Assembly: GCF_020520425.1 (NCBI RefSeq)
Contig: NC_079492.1
Coordinates: 116,905,157 to 116,969,156 of the forward strand
From: Spinacia oleracea
Taxonomy: Eukaryota; Streptophyta; Magnoliopsida; Caryophyllales; Amaranthaceae
Direction: 5' to 3'
Length of the DNA stretch: 64,000 nt
Shown here: positions 11,732-21,629 of the stretch, piece by piece
How the letters are laid out: every line of letters starts with the position of its first letter
Position numbering within the stretch: the first letter of the stretch is position 1
Made by a program: the position numbers and the translations under genes
The notes under the pieces: generated by a model
Told to the model about the DNA's origin: nothing
What the model saw: only the letters and a program-made list of their open reading frames with translations
Databases searched by the model: none

Positions 11732-13523
11732 CTACTCTAGTTCTTCCGGATCATCAAATAAAGTCTTGTAGAGGGCAATGTTCGCAGGATCCACCCCCAC
11801 AGTCTTCTGCGCTGCCCCAATATCAATCTCCATAAGAACCGGCTCCTGGACACTAACTTCCAAAGATGCCAAGGCTTCAGAAACATTCTCAGTTATAGCC
11901 CGCTCAGCCTCAAGGGCACAGACAATGGTGGGAGAAGGATTATTATCATCAACTAGACTAGCCATTGTTTCTACAGGCGGCTGAGCCTTCCTAACCCATA
12001 CATTGTTGCGGCGACGATCTCCGCGAGAGCTTGCATTTCTTTTAACAACAGCAGGCCCCTTCATGTTAGGCATCTTTTTAGGCCTGAAACTGGAACGGGG
12101 AGGAACTTCCTTTCGCTTTCAATCAGGACGAGCTTTCACAGTCTTAATACTATAGGTACGAGGTTTGGCAGAATCAGGACCCTCATACTTAACACGAATA
12201 CGAGGTATCAAAAGCTCAGCCGGCTCCCCATTTCGAGCCTCGGTCCTCACATCTTTATCATCGGAGCTCATCCACAACTTGTAGTTTTCAGAAAGACCCA
12301 CAAAGCCATTTGTATCTACGGCCCAACGCAGGAGACCATCATAATACTTAGCCCCTGCTAGAACCCGTGCTTGTGAAAAGGCCGCTACCTTAGGTGGTAC
12401 CGTATCAGAAAAGGGGATAGTCTGCCTTAAACCATATTGACGCATGACTCGGTAAGGGAAAATATAAATGGGACGAGATAGCCCCAACAAAGAAACATAA
12501 ACCGATACATCAGAACCCCCTGTCATAGTAGTCAAACCCCACCATGGTACCACCCACTTAATAGAACAAATGCCATAAGTAAAAAAGGAGGTCCATTCGG
12601 CCTCGTCCTGGCCTTGGTGCAAGTATTTTCGGTTACCCAAGGCTATAGGGCGATAATGTTTAGGATCAGCAGGAGCTTCCAAAAGTCTAAGCCGTTCCAC
12701 GAGCCAAATCTGCAAAAAGCGGGCACGATCAAAAAATAATAAAAGAAAACGGTTCCTGGTGCGCAGTTTCAACGCCCAGGACCAGGCGCCGAAAATTCCA
12801 GCGCCCAGCCCTGGGCGCTGAAACTCATTGTGTACGCAAAAAAAAAAAACGTGTATACGTGCGCAAGGAAAAATCGATTACCTGCAGTAATAGGGGGCTT
12901 CCCTTAAAATGTTCAGATTTGGCATCCTTCTTCAGCTCATCCGCACTCAGCAAAGTCTCGGCAACAACCAACGGCATAATAGAATAGCAACTTTCCATCT
13001 GGCTAATCAAGGGGATCAACCTTATGTCACCGAACGCGCCATTGTTATTCGACAGCAAATAGTGATTCAACAGGCAAAACACAAGGGCTCGAATATTCAA
13101 TTTCTGTTCGGTCATATTCTTACTAGGCCTGAAGTGATGTTTTACAAGTTTTGCCAAGTTAACCGCGTCACCTACAACAATTTCAGCAAACATGTTATCA
13201 TCTAGTCCTAGGAAAGCCCCTATGGTTGTTTTACCCTCTTCAATAGTGCCAGGGGTAGCAGGAGTAGCATTAGTAGGATAACCAAGGATCGCAGCAAATT
13301 CATCTAGCAAAGGACATATTTCGTTGCCCCGAAAGGCAAAAACATGATGATCGGAGTCCCAAAAGCTTAGGGCAGCATGCAGAAAGTTATGATCAATATT
13401 AATTTGTTGTAAGCCTAAAAGTGCCTCTAAGTGGTATTCTTTTAACAAAGCCTTTTCTGTGGGAGTAAGGGCCCGTAGCCAACGCCTAACAGTCCGTTGG
13501 AGTGAGAAAGTAGGGATCGACAT
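11732..13523 (-). pseudogene. Tat2 antisense DUF7745-like gene, one intron, one premature stop
   Basis: Minus strand. ATG at 13523. Exon 1 is 13523-12882 (214 codons), with donor CAG|GTAATC. The intron of 172 bp is 12881-12710, with acceptor TTTTTGCAG. Exon 2 is 12709-11732 and joins in phase 0. The protein resembles the DUF7745 / plant-mobile-domain-like proteins found in plant transposons (RRWLRALTPTEKALLKEY at about residues 13-30; the splice joins ...LLLQ to IWLVERL). TGA at 12119-12121 interrupts exon 2, and the same frame stays open beyond it to 11732. A TATA box lies about 85 bp upstream of the ATG. The intron is mostly occupied by a palindromic cassette. Extra antisense genes are known in Tat elements; their role is not known. 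Confidence 0.82.
12766..12823. repeat. GCGCCC palindromic cassette (copy 5, inside an intron)
   Basis: AACGCCCAGGACCAGGCGCC..GAAAA followed by AGCGCCCAGCCCTGGGCGCT. It sits within the intron of the Tat2 antisense gene. Confidence 0.8.
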
Positions 13524-13606
13524 GGCAAAAGCAATGAGTAATTAAAACACAGCAAAAAGAGAGAAAGAAATTGAGAGTGGTGGAAAATAGGGACGTATCT
13601 AGCCCC

Positions 13607-13614
13607 TATATATA
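13607..13614 (-). promoter_or_regulatory. TATA box of the Tat2 antisense gene
   Basis: On the minus strand the sequence reads CTATATATAGGGG, about 85 bp before the ATG at 13523. A palindromic cassette (13697-13754) lies 82 bp further upstream, nearly the same spacing as in the LTR promoter. Confidence 0.65.
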
Positions 13615-13696
13615 GCTGAACGCACCCAGTGACATCCTGATCCCATTCAGAAACGTGTTAGGAAATCCGAAAGTCAAATATCACCAGGAAAAGACT

Positions 13697-13754
13697 TCCA
13701 GCGCCCATGGCTGGGCGCCGAAATGTTTAACGCCTTGCCTTGGGCGCCGGAAAT
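13697..13754. repeat. GCGCCC palindromic cassette (copy 6, upstream of antisense TATA)
   Basis: AGCGCCCATGGCTGGGCGCC..GAAA followed by AACGCCTTGCCTTGGGCGCC. It lies upstream of the antisense gene's TATA box. Confidence 0.78.
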
Positions 13755-14639
13755 GCAGCCCAAGGCCCAGATTTCACAAAACGCGGAACAGGAAAGGACT
13801 TAAAACCGTGTTGCTAAACACGAGGCCCTATTGCAAGTAGGATCAAGCCCAAAAGCACCTTTAGCTCCCAAATAAGCAAAAAAAAAAAACAAACATTAAA
13901 ACTTGGTCGAAACTTAGACTTGTCTCAGAAAATGCTTATGTACACTTTTCAAATCAAAATACATATCATGGTCATTCTTCGAAACACCAAAAATGTGTGT
14001 CGTTAAGTCGTTGGTTTTCCAAATAAAAAATGTTTGTCTGTCAAAGGATTAATCCGGGCCAAGCTAAAACCGGATGTCGCCTGAAAACTGAAGTCGCACT
14101 CCACGGCTTCGCTAAAAGTAGCACACTACTATAAAAGGTCGCTCGCACATACGAGCATGACCCCAAACATAATTACAAGATGCGAAAAACGACCGACGAG
14201 CCCCAGTGCTTGGGGGCTCGCGAAAAAATATACTCCAACAAGGAGCGCACAATCAAAATCACATTCCCAGACTACGCCATACACCATCTCGTGTTTGGAT
14301 ATCTCAAAAAAAGGCAGGTTCGACCTCGATGAAAGGTCGTCATTGACACTTGTGCATGGTCCTCTGATCAAAGACCAAGTAGTGGCAAAAATCGAGCCGT
14401 AAAGACTAGCTCAAAACCACGAAAGCAGACGGTCGCAAGACAAAGGTCCGTCTAAACCCGTTGTCAACCCACGTTCAGGTTACAACTAAATCCGAGCATG
14501 CCTCGAAAGAATTCGCTCTTGCAAGAATGAATAAAAGAAATTCTCAAAAAAAAAGAAATCACGAAGAAAAAAGTAGGAAACTTGCCCATCTTAGTGGGCA
14601 GGATCGCGTCACGAACCACGCGAGTCCCAAATTGAAAAA

Positions 14640-14960
14640 CGAATTCAGAGGCGTCCACCCTCAGCGGACAGGGCTCGCCCACCCGCAGCGGGCGGGGTCT
14701 GCGTCACTAGCCGCGCAGGTCCTCAGTTTTCGAAAAATAAAATCTTCAAAAACAAAACGAAATAGGCTCGCCATCTTCAGCCGGCGGGGTCTACGGCGCA
14801 AACCACGTAGGTCCTTATTTTCAAAAAATAAACACAAACAAATTTCAAAACAGATTCGTCCACTTCTATCGGACGGGGTGTCCACCCTTAGCGGACAGGC
14901 TCGCCATCTTTAGCCGGCGGGGTATGCGTCACTAACCGCGCAGGTCCTTAGTCGCTGCAG
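14640..14960 (+). repeat. Tat2 box repeats with cGGaCaGG / CGGCGGGG motifs
   Basis: About three and a half degenerate units. Each has a CCA(C/T)CTTCAGCCGGCGGGG-like box, then GTCTRCGTCAC..CCGCG(C/T)AGGTCCTTA, then a TTTTC/AAAAATAAA spacer. Equivalent units occur in Tat1 at 19573-19915. Open frames across the array reflect the repeats. Confidence 0.75.
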
Positions 14961-15275
14961 CGATAACTTTTTTGGTTTTCCGTTTTTCCAAAAAACGATG
15001 TGAGTAGCCTTTGGTTTTCCGTTTTTCCCAAAAACGATGTGAGTAGCCTTTGGTTTTCCGTTTTTCCCAAAAAACGATGTGAGTAGCCTTTGGTTTTCCG
15101 TTTTTCCCAAAAACGATGTGAGTAGCTTTTGGTTTTCCGTTTTTCCCAAAAACGATGTGAGTAGCTTTTGGTTTTCCGTTTTTCCAAAAAAGAACGATGT
15201 AAGTAGCTTTCCATTTTCCAAAAAAAAATTCAAAATTTGGTTTTCCGTTTTTTCCAAAAAAGAACGATGTGCTGG
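14961..15275 (+). repeat. About 40-bp tandem repeat array in Tat2
   Basis: Six to seven copies of a unit of about 40 bp. The conserved parts are GGTTTTCCGTTTTTCCCAAA and ACGATGTGAGTAGC. The first copies are nearly identical; the last ones are longer and diverged. Tat1 has only a single related unit (about 19908-19945), so the array expanded in Tat2's lineage or contracted in Tat1's. Confidence 0.9.
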
Positions 15276-15685
15276 ATTTTCCTTCATTTTACGTCCCATA
15301 AAAACAAGGGGGTTTTCTCGTTTAGCTAACCCTAAAAATGAGAATCTTTAAAAAAACATTTTTACCTCGTGATTGGGCTTGGCCAGGCCCAATTACACTT
15401 TATAGCTTTGATTTCGAAAACATCTGTAGCTACTCCCAATGACAAAGTGAGTGAGTTTCTACGCACCTTTAGATCCTTCCAATGACAAAGTGAGGAAGTT
15501 TCTATACTATTAGTTGACAAATCTCAATGACACGTGAGGGATATGTCGACACTTCAAAGTGATGACCCTTAAGTCAAATGTTATCACTCGGGGGCTCGTG
15601 AGACCCTCGCAAAAAACAGGTCATCCTGGCTTGTGTGACGCACTCCGTCTAATACTTTGACCATCGTCTTACACCAAGACTCAGT

Positions 15686-15700
15686 CAAAGTGGGGGCTAA
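15686..15700 (+). promoter_or_regulatory. Tat2 polypurine tract region
   Basis: CAAAGTGGGGGCTAA lies directly before the 3' LTR (one base spacer). The same tract precedes the Tat1 3' LTR at 20351-20367. It would prime plus-strand DNA synthesis. Confidence 0.75.
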
Positions 15701-15701
15701 C

Positions 15702-17188
15702 TGTAAACACCTACTTTTGTCCCCATTCCCGAAAGGGAAGGTTCGATGATGAAAACATAAATCTCCACTTGACAACGCATCTCCTATAAAATAACGAATC
15801 TCAATTCCCCTTTTCATTTCACCCGAAACCTGCTATTTATAGAAATCTGCTATTTATAGAAACCTGCTATTTATAGAAACCTGCTAAAAATAGTAACTGC
15901 CGTAAAGGGTAGCTTCTAAAAGTGGCAAGTCATAAAAGATATAAACCTGTCAGAATTAGGTGTTGCACTCCAACATAAATCCTAAATGAGATAGAAAACT
16001 GCGAGAATCCTATTCCTAATATGATTCGGAAATAAGAGTTACGTATTAATTAAAATCCTAACGAGCCTAGAGTTCGTAACGGGCCCAGATGCATTCCGTC
16101 ATGAAATTGATACGCACTAAAAGACTCGATTAAGTCTCAAACACTACGGATTTCAGGAATCCGAATCTGACTAAGAAAACAGCCCAGACCCTATTTTCAA
16201 CGCCTGGCTCTGGGCGCCGAAATCTTCGGCGCCCAGGCCTGGGCGCTGAAAATATCTGGGTACGTGTTTTTTCCTAATTCTTTGTGGATTAGAACTCTGC
16301 AATTCTATCTTTCCACAAACTCTTTTCTATAAATATAGCCCAAGTTCGACGTGAAAAAGACAACACACAATTCATATTCTGAGTATTGACTCCAACCCCT
16401 AGCCTAAGCCTCACGCTGCGAAATTGTTCACGCGTTCTGTCGCAATCGATCCATAAATCGAACAGAACGTATCCTGTCCCATAATTTGAGATTCGTTAAA
16501 TAAAAAGGAGAAATAACAAAGTCAAAGTGGTTAGTTTTCTGAGAACCGTGACGCACCTCTCAAGGGTGCGTCGTAATGTGTCCCTTTTCGATGATTTAAT
16601 TGCTTTCCTCGCCCTTTTTATGAACTGTTAAACTAACTAAATCTGATTGTTCTACCACGCCTAACAAATATAATATTTTTGGGAAATTGGATTATCATGC
16701 TAGGTCCCTTAATGCTATTTAAATCAGATAATCGCGATCGATCTAGTATTATATGTTGCATATTGCTAAAATCAACTCAGATTAGTTTAATAGTTAACGC
16801 ATGTCCCTTCAATTATTTATGCTGAGCTAGTAAGGATATCCTGCCTCTGGAGTTATCGACGAGCGAGTACTCCTCTCGGTAGTTACAGTCCCCCGAACCC
16901 TCAATCTCTACCCTGCGGGTGTACGTTGAGCGATCCCCACCACCAGGGATCACAAGGGAACCTACGGCCGTCGTGGTCAAACATAATTGCACTCCCTTTA
17001 TGTCACGATAACCGGTTTTGTTAGTTTTTCTCATTGTCGTTAAAAACTGAATGGCGACTCCTATATTACTAGTCAATTGGGTGTAAACTCACAGGAAATC
17101 CAATTACACTTGATTGAATAAAAAGAATCGTCACACCCACGAGGGACGAGGTCACGCATTAGCCTCGTGCTTTTTCGACCCCCTCACA
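15702..17188 (+). repeat. Tat2 3' LTR
   Basis: 1487 bp, TGTAAACACC...CCCCCTCACA, nearly identical to 4692-6180 and sharing its private variants. It contains a cassette at 16195-16252 and TATA box at 16328-16335, and is followed by the CCCAT target duplication. Confidence 0.95.
16195..16252. repeat. GCGCCC palindromic cassette (copy 7, in LTR)
   Basis: The 3' LTR counterpart of copy 2, with the same double palindrome and the same distance to the TATA box. Confidence 0.85.
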
Positions 17189-17193
17189 CCCAT
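17189..17193. repeat. Target-site duplication CCCAT of Tat2 (right)
   Basis: Matches 4687-4691. Confidence 0.93.
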
Positions 17194-18601
17194 CCCCCTA
17201 ACGAAGGGTCAGGAACATCCTGCACAAAACACAGTAAACATAAACACATGGGCACGAACATGAAGACACTGAGAGAAATCAATAAGGAAAAAGAGTAACT
17301 TACAGCGCCGGGCACCGGGAGACGAAGAGAATCCTGGATGAACTGATGATAGCTAGCTCCCGCTATCACCAACTCCGTCGCCGGCACGCCAGTCCTCGAA
17401 TGGGCCCTCCACGCCTCACCTATCGAACGAGTAGACAGCATGGTCGCAGGTGGAGGCTGAGGCACCGAAAAAACCTGACAGTCTGCATACGTACCCGCTC
17501 TCCCAGGTACCAGACAGGGTCGCGACGGCCAACGAACAAAACCCGCATCTGGCTCAGGGCATAGATATCCCTGACCGAAGCATAAGCACCCCTAAAGGAG
17601 AGCCATGGGGTCCAGACCACCTGTTTTGTGAATACAGACACGATCAGATCTCGCACATAGAAACAAAAATGACCAAATACGAGATAAAGGATAAGGTGTT
17701 GCACATGCTCAGGATTCCCGTCCCGGATGAGATCCCACACGGTACCGGGCGGTGGACCGTCAGCTTCTTCTTCCAACCCCAACGACGACCGGCAGGGTAC
17801 TCCAAAGGCCTCTGCCCCTTTCGGGGAGCCAGCCAAGGCAAGTGCTCAAAGGCCCACAACTGTAAAAGAAAAAATAATAATAAATACATCAGAAAAAGGC
17901 CCAGTAAAGGCGAGAAAACAAAAGAAGGGATAGGCACACACCTCGATCAAACGCGGCACTCCCACCAATGCAATGACAAAGTGATGTCTACGCGGCTCCG
18001 AGTCTCGCACCGCCAAACTCATCTGGCCTACGAGCGTCGCATAACCCAAATCACCCCAACAATAGTCGCCCAGCGTAGACACGTCCTCCACCAGGCCTAT
18101 CCACCTCGGGTCAAAAGTGTCAGTAGGACCCGACAGAAAAGTGGAAGTGATGAAGTGGAGGTAGAACAGCCGGGCCTGTCTCAAAGACGACTCCTCCACC
18201 CCACGCTCCAAGGCCCACATCAGGTCAGCAAAAGGTATCCCACGGGGCTGGTACGAAGGCAATCTCGTACCCAGCCACGAGCCCAGGAGCCTGGTACCCT
18301 CAGCAACAGTCGGCGGTGGGCCATCCGACCTCAGGCGAACGGGGTTCCCTGTAAAGGTCAAGCCCGTCAAAGCCGTGTAGTCCTCGGGAGTGACCGTCAT
18401 CTCACCCCAAGGAAAGTGGAAAGTGTTGGTGGTATCCCTCCTCGCGTGAAGGCGGGTAGTCACGTGATGCTCCAGGTCGTAGTGCAGGTCCCGACCGTCG
18501 TAGTACTCAGGACCCGCACATAGGGGTCCCGCGCCAATGGACTGACGCGTCATGCCATGCTCCTCGTGGCCGCCGGAGGGAGGTGACAACTCGTCAGACA
18601 T
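17194..18601 (-). pseudogene. Tat1 antisense plant-mobile-domain (PMD) gene, 5' exons
   Basis: Minus strand, from ATG 18601 (MSDELSPP). An upstream in-frame TTG is not a plausible start. Exon 1 is 18601-17942 (donor GAG|GTGTGT), an 82-bp intron is 17941-17860 (acceptor TTTTACAG), and exon 2 starts at 17859 (LWAFEHLPWLAP). The sequence matches the aminotransferase-like plant mobile domain family (PPEDYTALTGLTF-type motif, here TPEDYTALTGLTFTGNP; WALERG; YCWGDLGYATLVGQM). Further PMD-like stretches follow in other frames (VWYLGERV near 17490; PQPPPATM near 17455), so there are more introns or a frameshift, possibly at the T-run near 17475. The last segment here (about 17227-17194) runs into the Tat2 insertion and continues at 4691. 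A plausible untranslated first exon lies at about 19235-19101, with donor CCAAT|GTAAGT. Confidence 0.8.
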
Positions 18602-19572
18602 GCTGATCAACAATACAACAAGGCATTATACCTTTGAAAAAATCGGCACTCACACCGATCCCTAAAAAGAGTGCATTCCACTCATGAAATGGAGTCATAC
18701 AATTTTTGTTCCCTAAAAACATGATACTAAGTTCATACTTAGCAAAAATTCCCTAAGTAAAAGTTAACTCCAGCAAAATCAAAATTCTTCCATAATTTGT
18801 CACTCATGAATTATGAGGAACGCAAGCAATATACCAACACCTACATTGCAAGAAAATACTAGAATCGTAGGTATACTTGGGAGCTAGTATAAACATGCCC
18901 AAGATCAACAAAAACCAAATATACTTGCGAAAATCAACATGCACAAACTGATTAACATGTCATATAGAACATTTCCAACTATCTAATTGAAGGAAAGGGG
19001 CACAAAATCAAAAACCCCCAAATCAATTTCATGCACAAAAATACTTGACAAAAATACTGAAATTGAAAAGAAAAGCTCAAAATTACTGAAAATTACTTAC
19101 ATTGGGAAGATTAGGAAGTGATTTGGAGTGGAATTCGTGAAGAAAAGTGAAGAAAACGAGCAAAAATCAGTAGAATGAAGTGAAGAAGCGAGGACGAAAA
19201 TGGTGGAAATGGGAAAGGAGGGAGACGGTCTGCGTCTTTTAAAGACGAGTTTCCCCTTTGTATTTTCAACGCCCAGTCCTGGGCGTTAGAAATTCTCGCG
19301 CCCAGAGCTCGGCGCTGACAATGCTTCCCAGAAAGCAAATATTCGCTGTCAGGCACGCGCGATTCCCCTATTTGTGTAAGATATCCGTTATCTTGATATT
19401 TCTTTCCCAAAGTAAAAAACGGTATTTTAAAAATATCGTTAACAAAAATATACACATTGTGGGCCCACTTATAGGACACACCTAATCAGGAAATATTGCG
19501 ACCCACCAACAGGTTGTAATCACAAAAGCCCTTCTACATAGGCAAAATGAAAAGAAAGTAAGAAATTCAAAA
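18602..19572 (-). other. Upstream region of the Tat1 antisense gene
   Basis: No protein gene is convincing here. On the minus strand I see a TTTAAAAG box at about 19242-19235, a pyrimidine-rich leader, a donor-like CCAAT|GTAAGT at 19101/19100 and an acceptor-like TTGATCAG just before ATG 18601. Together they suggest a promoter and a 5' UTR intron. A palindromic cassette (19264-19321) lies just upstream of the TTTAAAAG box. This is inference from sequence signals only. Confidence 0.45.
19264..19321. repeat. GCGCCC palindromic cassette (copy 8)
   Basis: AACGCCCAGTCCTGGGCGTT..GAAA followed by GCGCCCAGAGCTCGGCGCTG. It lies about 20 bp upstream of the presumed antisense TATA-like box in Tat1. Confidence 0.78.
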
Positions 19573-19945
19573 TAGGCTCGACCACCTTCAACGGGCGGGG
19601 TCTGCGTCACTAGCCGCGCAGGTCCTTAGTTTTCGAAAAATAAAGTCTTCAAATTCAAAATAGGCTCGCCATCTTCAGCCGGCGGGGTCTACGTCACAAA
19701 CCGCGTAGGTCCTTATTTTCAAAAAGCACAAACAAATTTCAAAATAGATTCGTCCACTTCAATCGGACGGGGTGTCCACCCTTAGCGGACAGGTTCGCCA
19801 TCTTCAGCCGGCGGGGTCTACGTCACAAACCGCATAGGTCCTTATTTTCAAAACATCAAAACAGATTCGTCCACTTCTATCGGGCGGGGCGTCCACCCTC
19901 AGCGGATTGGTTTCGTTTTTCCAAAAAAGAACGATGTGCTGGATT
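19573..19945 (+). repeat. Tat1 box repeats and single 40-bp-type unit
   Basis: Four degenerate units of the GGCGGGGTCT.CGTCAC.. type also found at 14640-14960, then one unit related to the Tat2 40-bp array (CGTTTTTCCAAAAAAGAACG at about 19914). From here to the polypurine tract (20351-20367) Tat1 and Tat2 are alignable, including AATGACAAAGTGAGGGAGTT-like short repeats. Confidence 0.75.
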
Positions 19946-20350
19946 TTCCTTCGTTTTACGTCCCATAAAAACAAGGGGGTTTTCTCGTTTAGCTAGCCCT
20001 GAAAATGAGAATCTTTAAAAAAATATTTTTACCTCGTGGTTGGGCTTGGCAAGGCCCAATTACACTTTATAGCTTCAATTTCGAAAACATCTGTAGCTAC
20101 TCCCAATGACAAAGTGAGGGAGTTTCTACGCCTCTTTAGATACTTCCAATGACAAAGTGAGGGAGTTTCTATACTATCCGTTGACAAATCCCAATGACAC
20201 GTGAGGGATATGTCGACACTTCAAGTGATGACCCTTAAGTCAAAATGTTATCACTCGGGGGCTCGTGAGACCCTCGCAAAAGCAGGTCACCATGACTTGT
20301 GTGGCGCACTTTGTCTAATACTTTGACCATCGTCTTACTCCAAGACTCAG

Positions 20351-20367
20351 TCAAAGTGGGGGCTAAC
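20351..20367 (+). promoter_or_regulatory. Tat1 polypurine tract region
   Basis: TCAAAGTGGGGGCTAAC lies directly before the 3' LTR and is the same as in Tat2. Confidence 0.7.
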
Positions 20368-20843
20368 AGTAGACACCTACTTTTGTCCCCATTCCCGAAA
20401 GGGAAGGTTCGATGATGAGAACATAAATCTCCACTTGACAACGCATCTCCTATAAAATAACGAATCTCAATTCCCCTTTTCATTTCACCCGAAACCTGCT
20501 ATTTATAGAAACCTGCTATTTATGGAAACCTGCTAAAAATAGTAACTGCCGTAAAGGGTAGTTGTTAAAAGTGGCAAGTCATAAAAGATAGAAACCTGTA
20601 AGAATTAGGTGTTGCACTCCAACATAAATCCTAAATGAGATAGAAATTGTGAAAGAATCCTATTCCTAATACGATTCAAAAATAAGAGTTACGTATTAAT
20701 TAAAATCCTAACGAGCCTAGAGTTCGTAACGGGCCCAGATGCATTCCATCATAAAATTAATACGCGCTAAAAGACTCGATTAAAGTCTCATACACTCCGG
20801 ATTCTAAGAATCCTAATCTGACAAAGAAACGGCCCAGACCCTA

Positions 20844-20902
20844 TTTTCAACGCCTGGCTCTGGGCGCCGAAATCTTCGGCGCCCAGCCCTGGGCGCTGAA
20901 AT
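20844..20902. repeat. GCGCCC palindromic cassette (copy 9, in LTR)
   Basis: Same double palindrome as copies 2 and 7, ending 76 bp upstream of the TATA box at 20979. Confidence 0.85.
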
Positions 20903-21624
20903 TACCTGGGGGACTTGTTCTTTCCTAATTCCTCGTGGATTAGAGTTCTACAATTCTATCTTTCCACGAACTCTTTTCTATAAATAGGGCCCTAAGTTCG
21001 ACGTGAAAAAGACACAACACACAATTATTATTCTGAGTATTGACTCTAAACCCTAAGCCTAAGCCTCACGCTACAAAACTGATCACGCGTTCTGTCGCAA
21101 TCGATCCAAAAATCGAACATAACGTATCTTGTCCCGTAATTTGAGATTCGTTAAATAAAAGGAGAAATGGCAAAGTCAAAGTGGTTAGTTTTCTGAGAAC
21201 CGTGACGCACCTCTCAAGGGTGCGTCGTGATGTGTCCCTTTTCCATGGTTTAATTTCTTTCCTCGCCCTTTTATGAACTGTTAAACTAATTAAATCTGAT
21301 TGTTCTATCACGCCTAATAAAGATAATATGTTGGGAAACTGGACTATCATGCTAGGTCCTTAAAACAATCTAAATCAGATAATCGCGCTCGATCTAGTAC
21401 TATATGTTGCATATTGTTAAAATCAACTCAGATTAGTTTAATAGTTAACGCATGTCCCTTCAATTATTTATGCTGAGCTAGTAAGGATATCCTGCCTTTG
21501 GAGTTATCAAAGAGCGAGTACTCCTTTCGGTAGTTACAGTCCCCCGAACCCTCCATCTCTAACTTGCGGGTGTATGTTGAGAGATCCCCACACCAGGGAT
21601 CATAAGGGAACCTACGGCCGTCGT

Positions 21625-21629
21625 GGTCA
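21625..21629. repeat. Target-site duplication GGTCA of copia B (left)
   Basis: GGTCA precedes TGTTAGG at 21630 and recurs at 29023-29027 after ...CCTTCA. It also occurs before the internal LTR copy at 27620-27624, which is abnormal (see the 38-bp flank copy). Confidence 0.9.

Larger units (their letters stand above)
4692..17188 (+). mobile_element. Tat2: nested Ty3/gypsy (Tat-type) element lacking RT and integrase
   Basis: This is a complete insertion of about 12.5 kb flanked by CCCAT. The order is 5' LTR 4692-6180, primer-binding site 6182-6199, leader, gag-protease 7418-10390 (two stops), spacer, antisense DUF7745-like gene 13523-11732, repeat-rich 3' region 13950-15685, polypurine tract 15686-15700, 3' LTR 15702-17188. 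No RT, RNase H or integrase is present anywhere, so movement must have relied on another element unless pol was lost after insertion. The two LTRs differ at only a small fraction of positions by eye, so the insertion is fairly recent. It inserted into an exon of Tat1's antisense gene. Confidence 0.93.

Noticed and set aside
14961-15275. CRISPR-like array
   Set aside because: Units are directly tandem without unique spacers, and the window is eukaryotic retrotransposon sequence.
15079-15351. Open frame with repeated NDVSSFWFSVFPK
   Set aside because: It is the translation of the 40-bp tandem array; so are the minus-strand frames over the same region.
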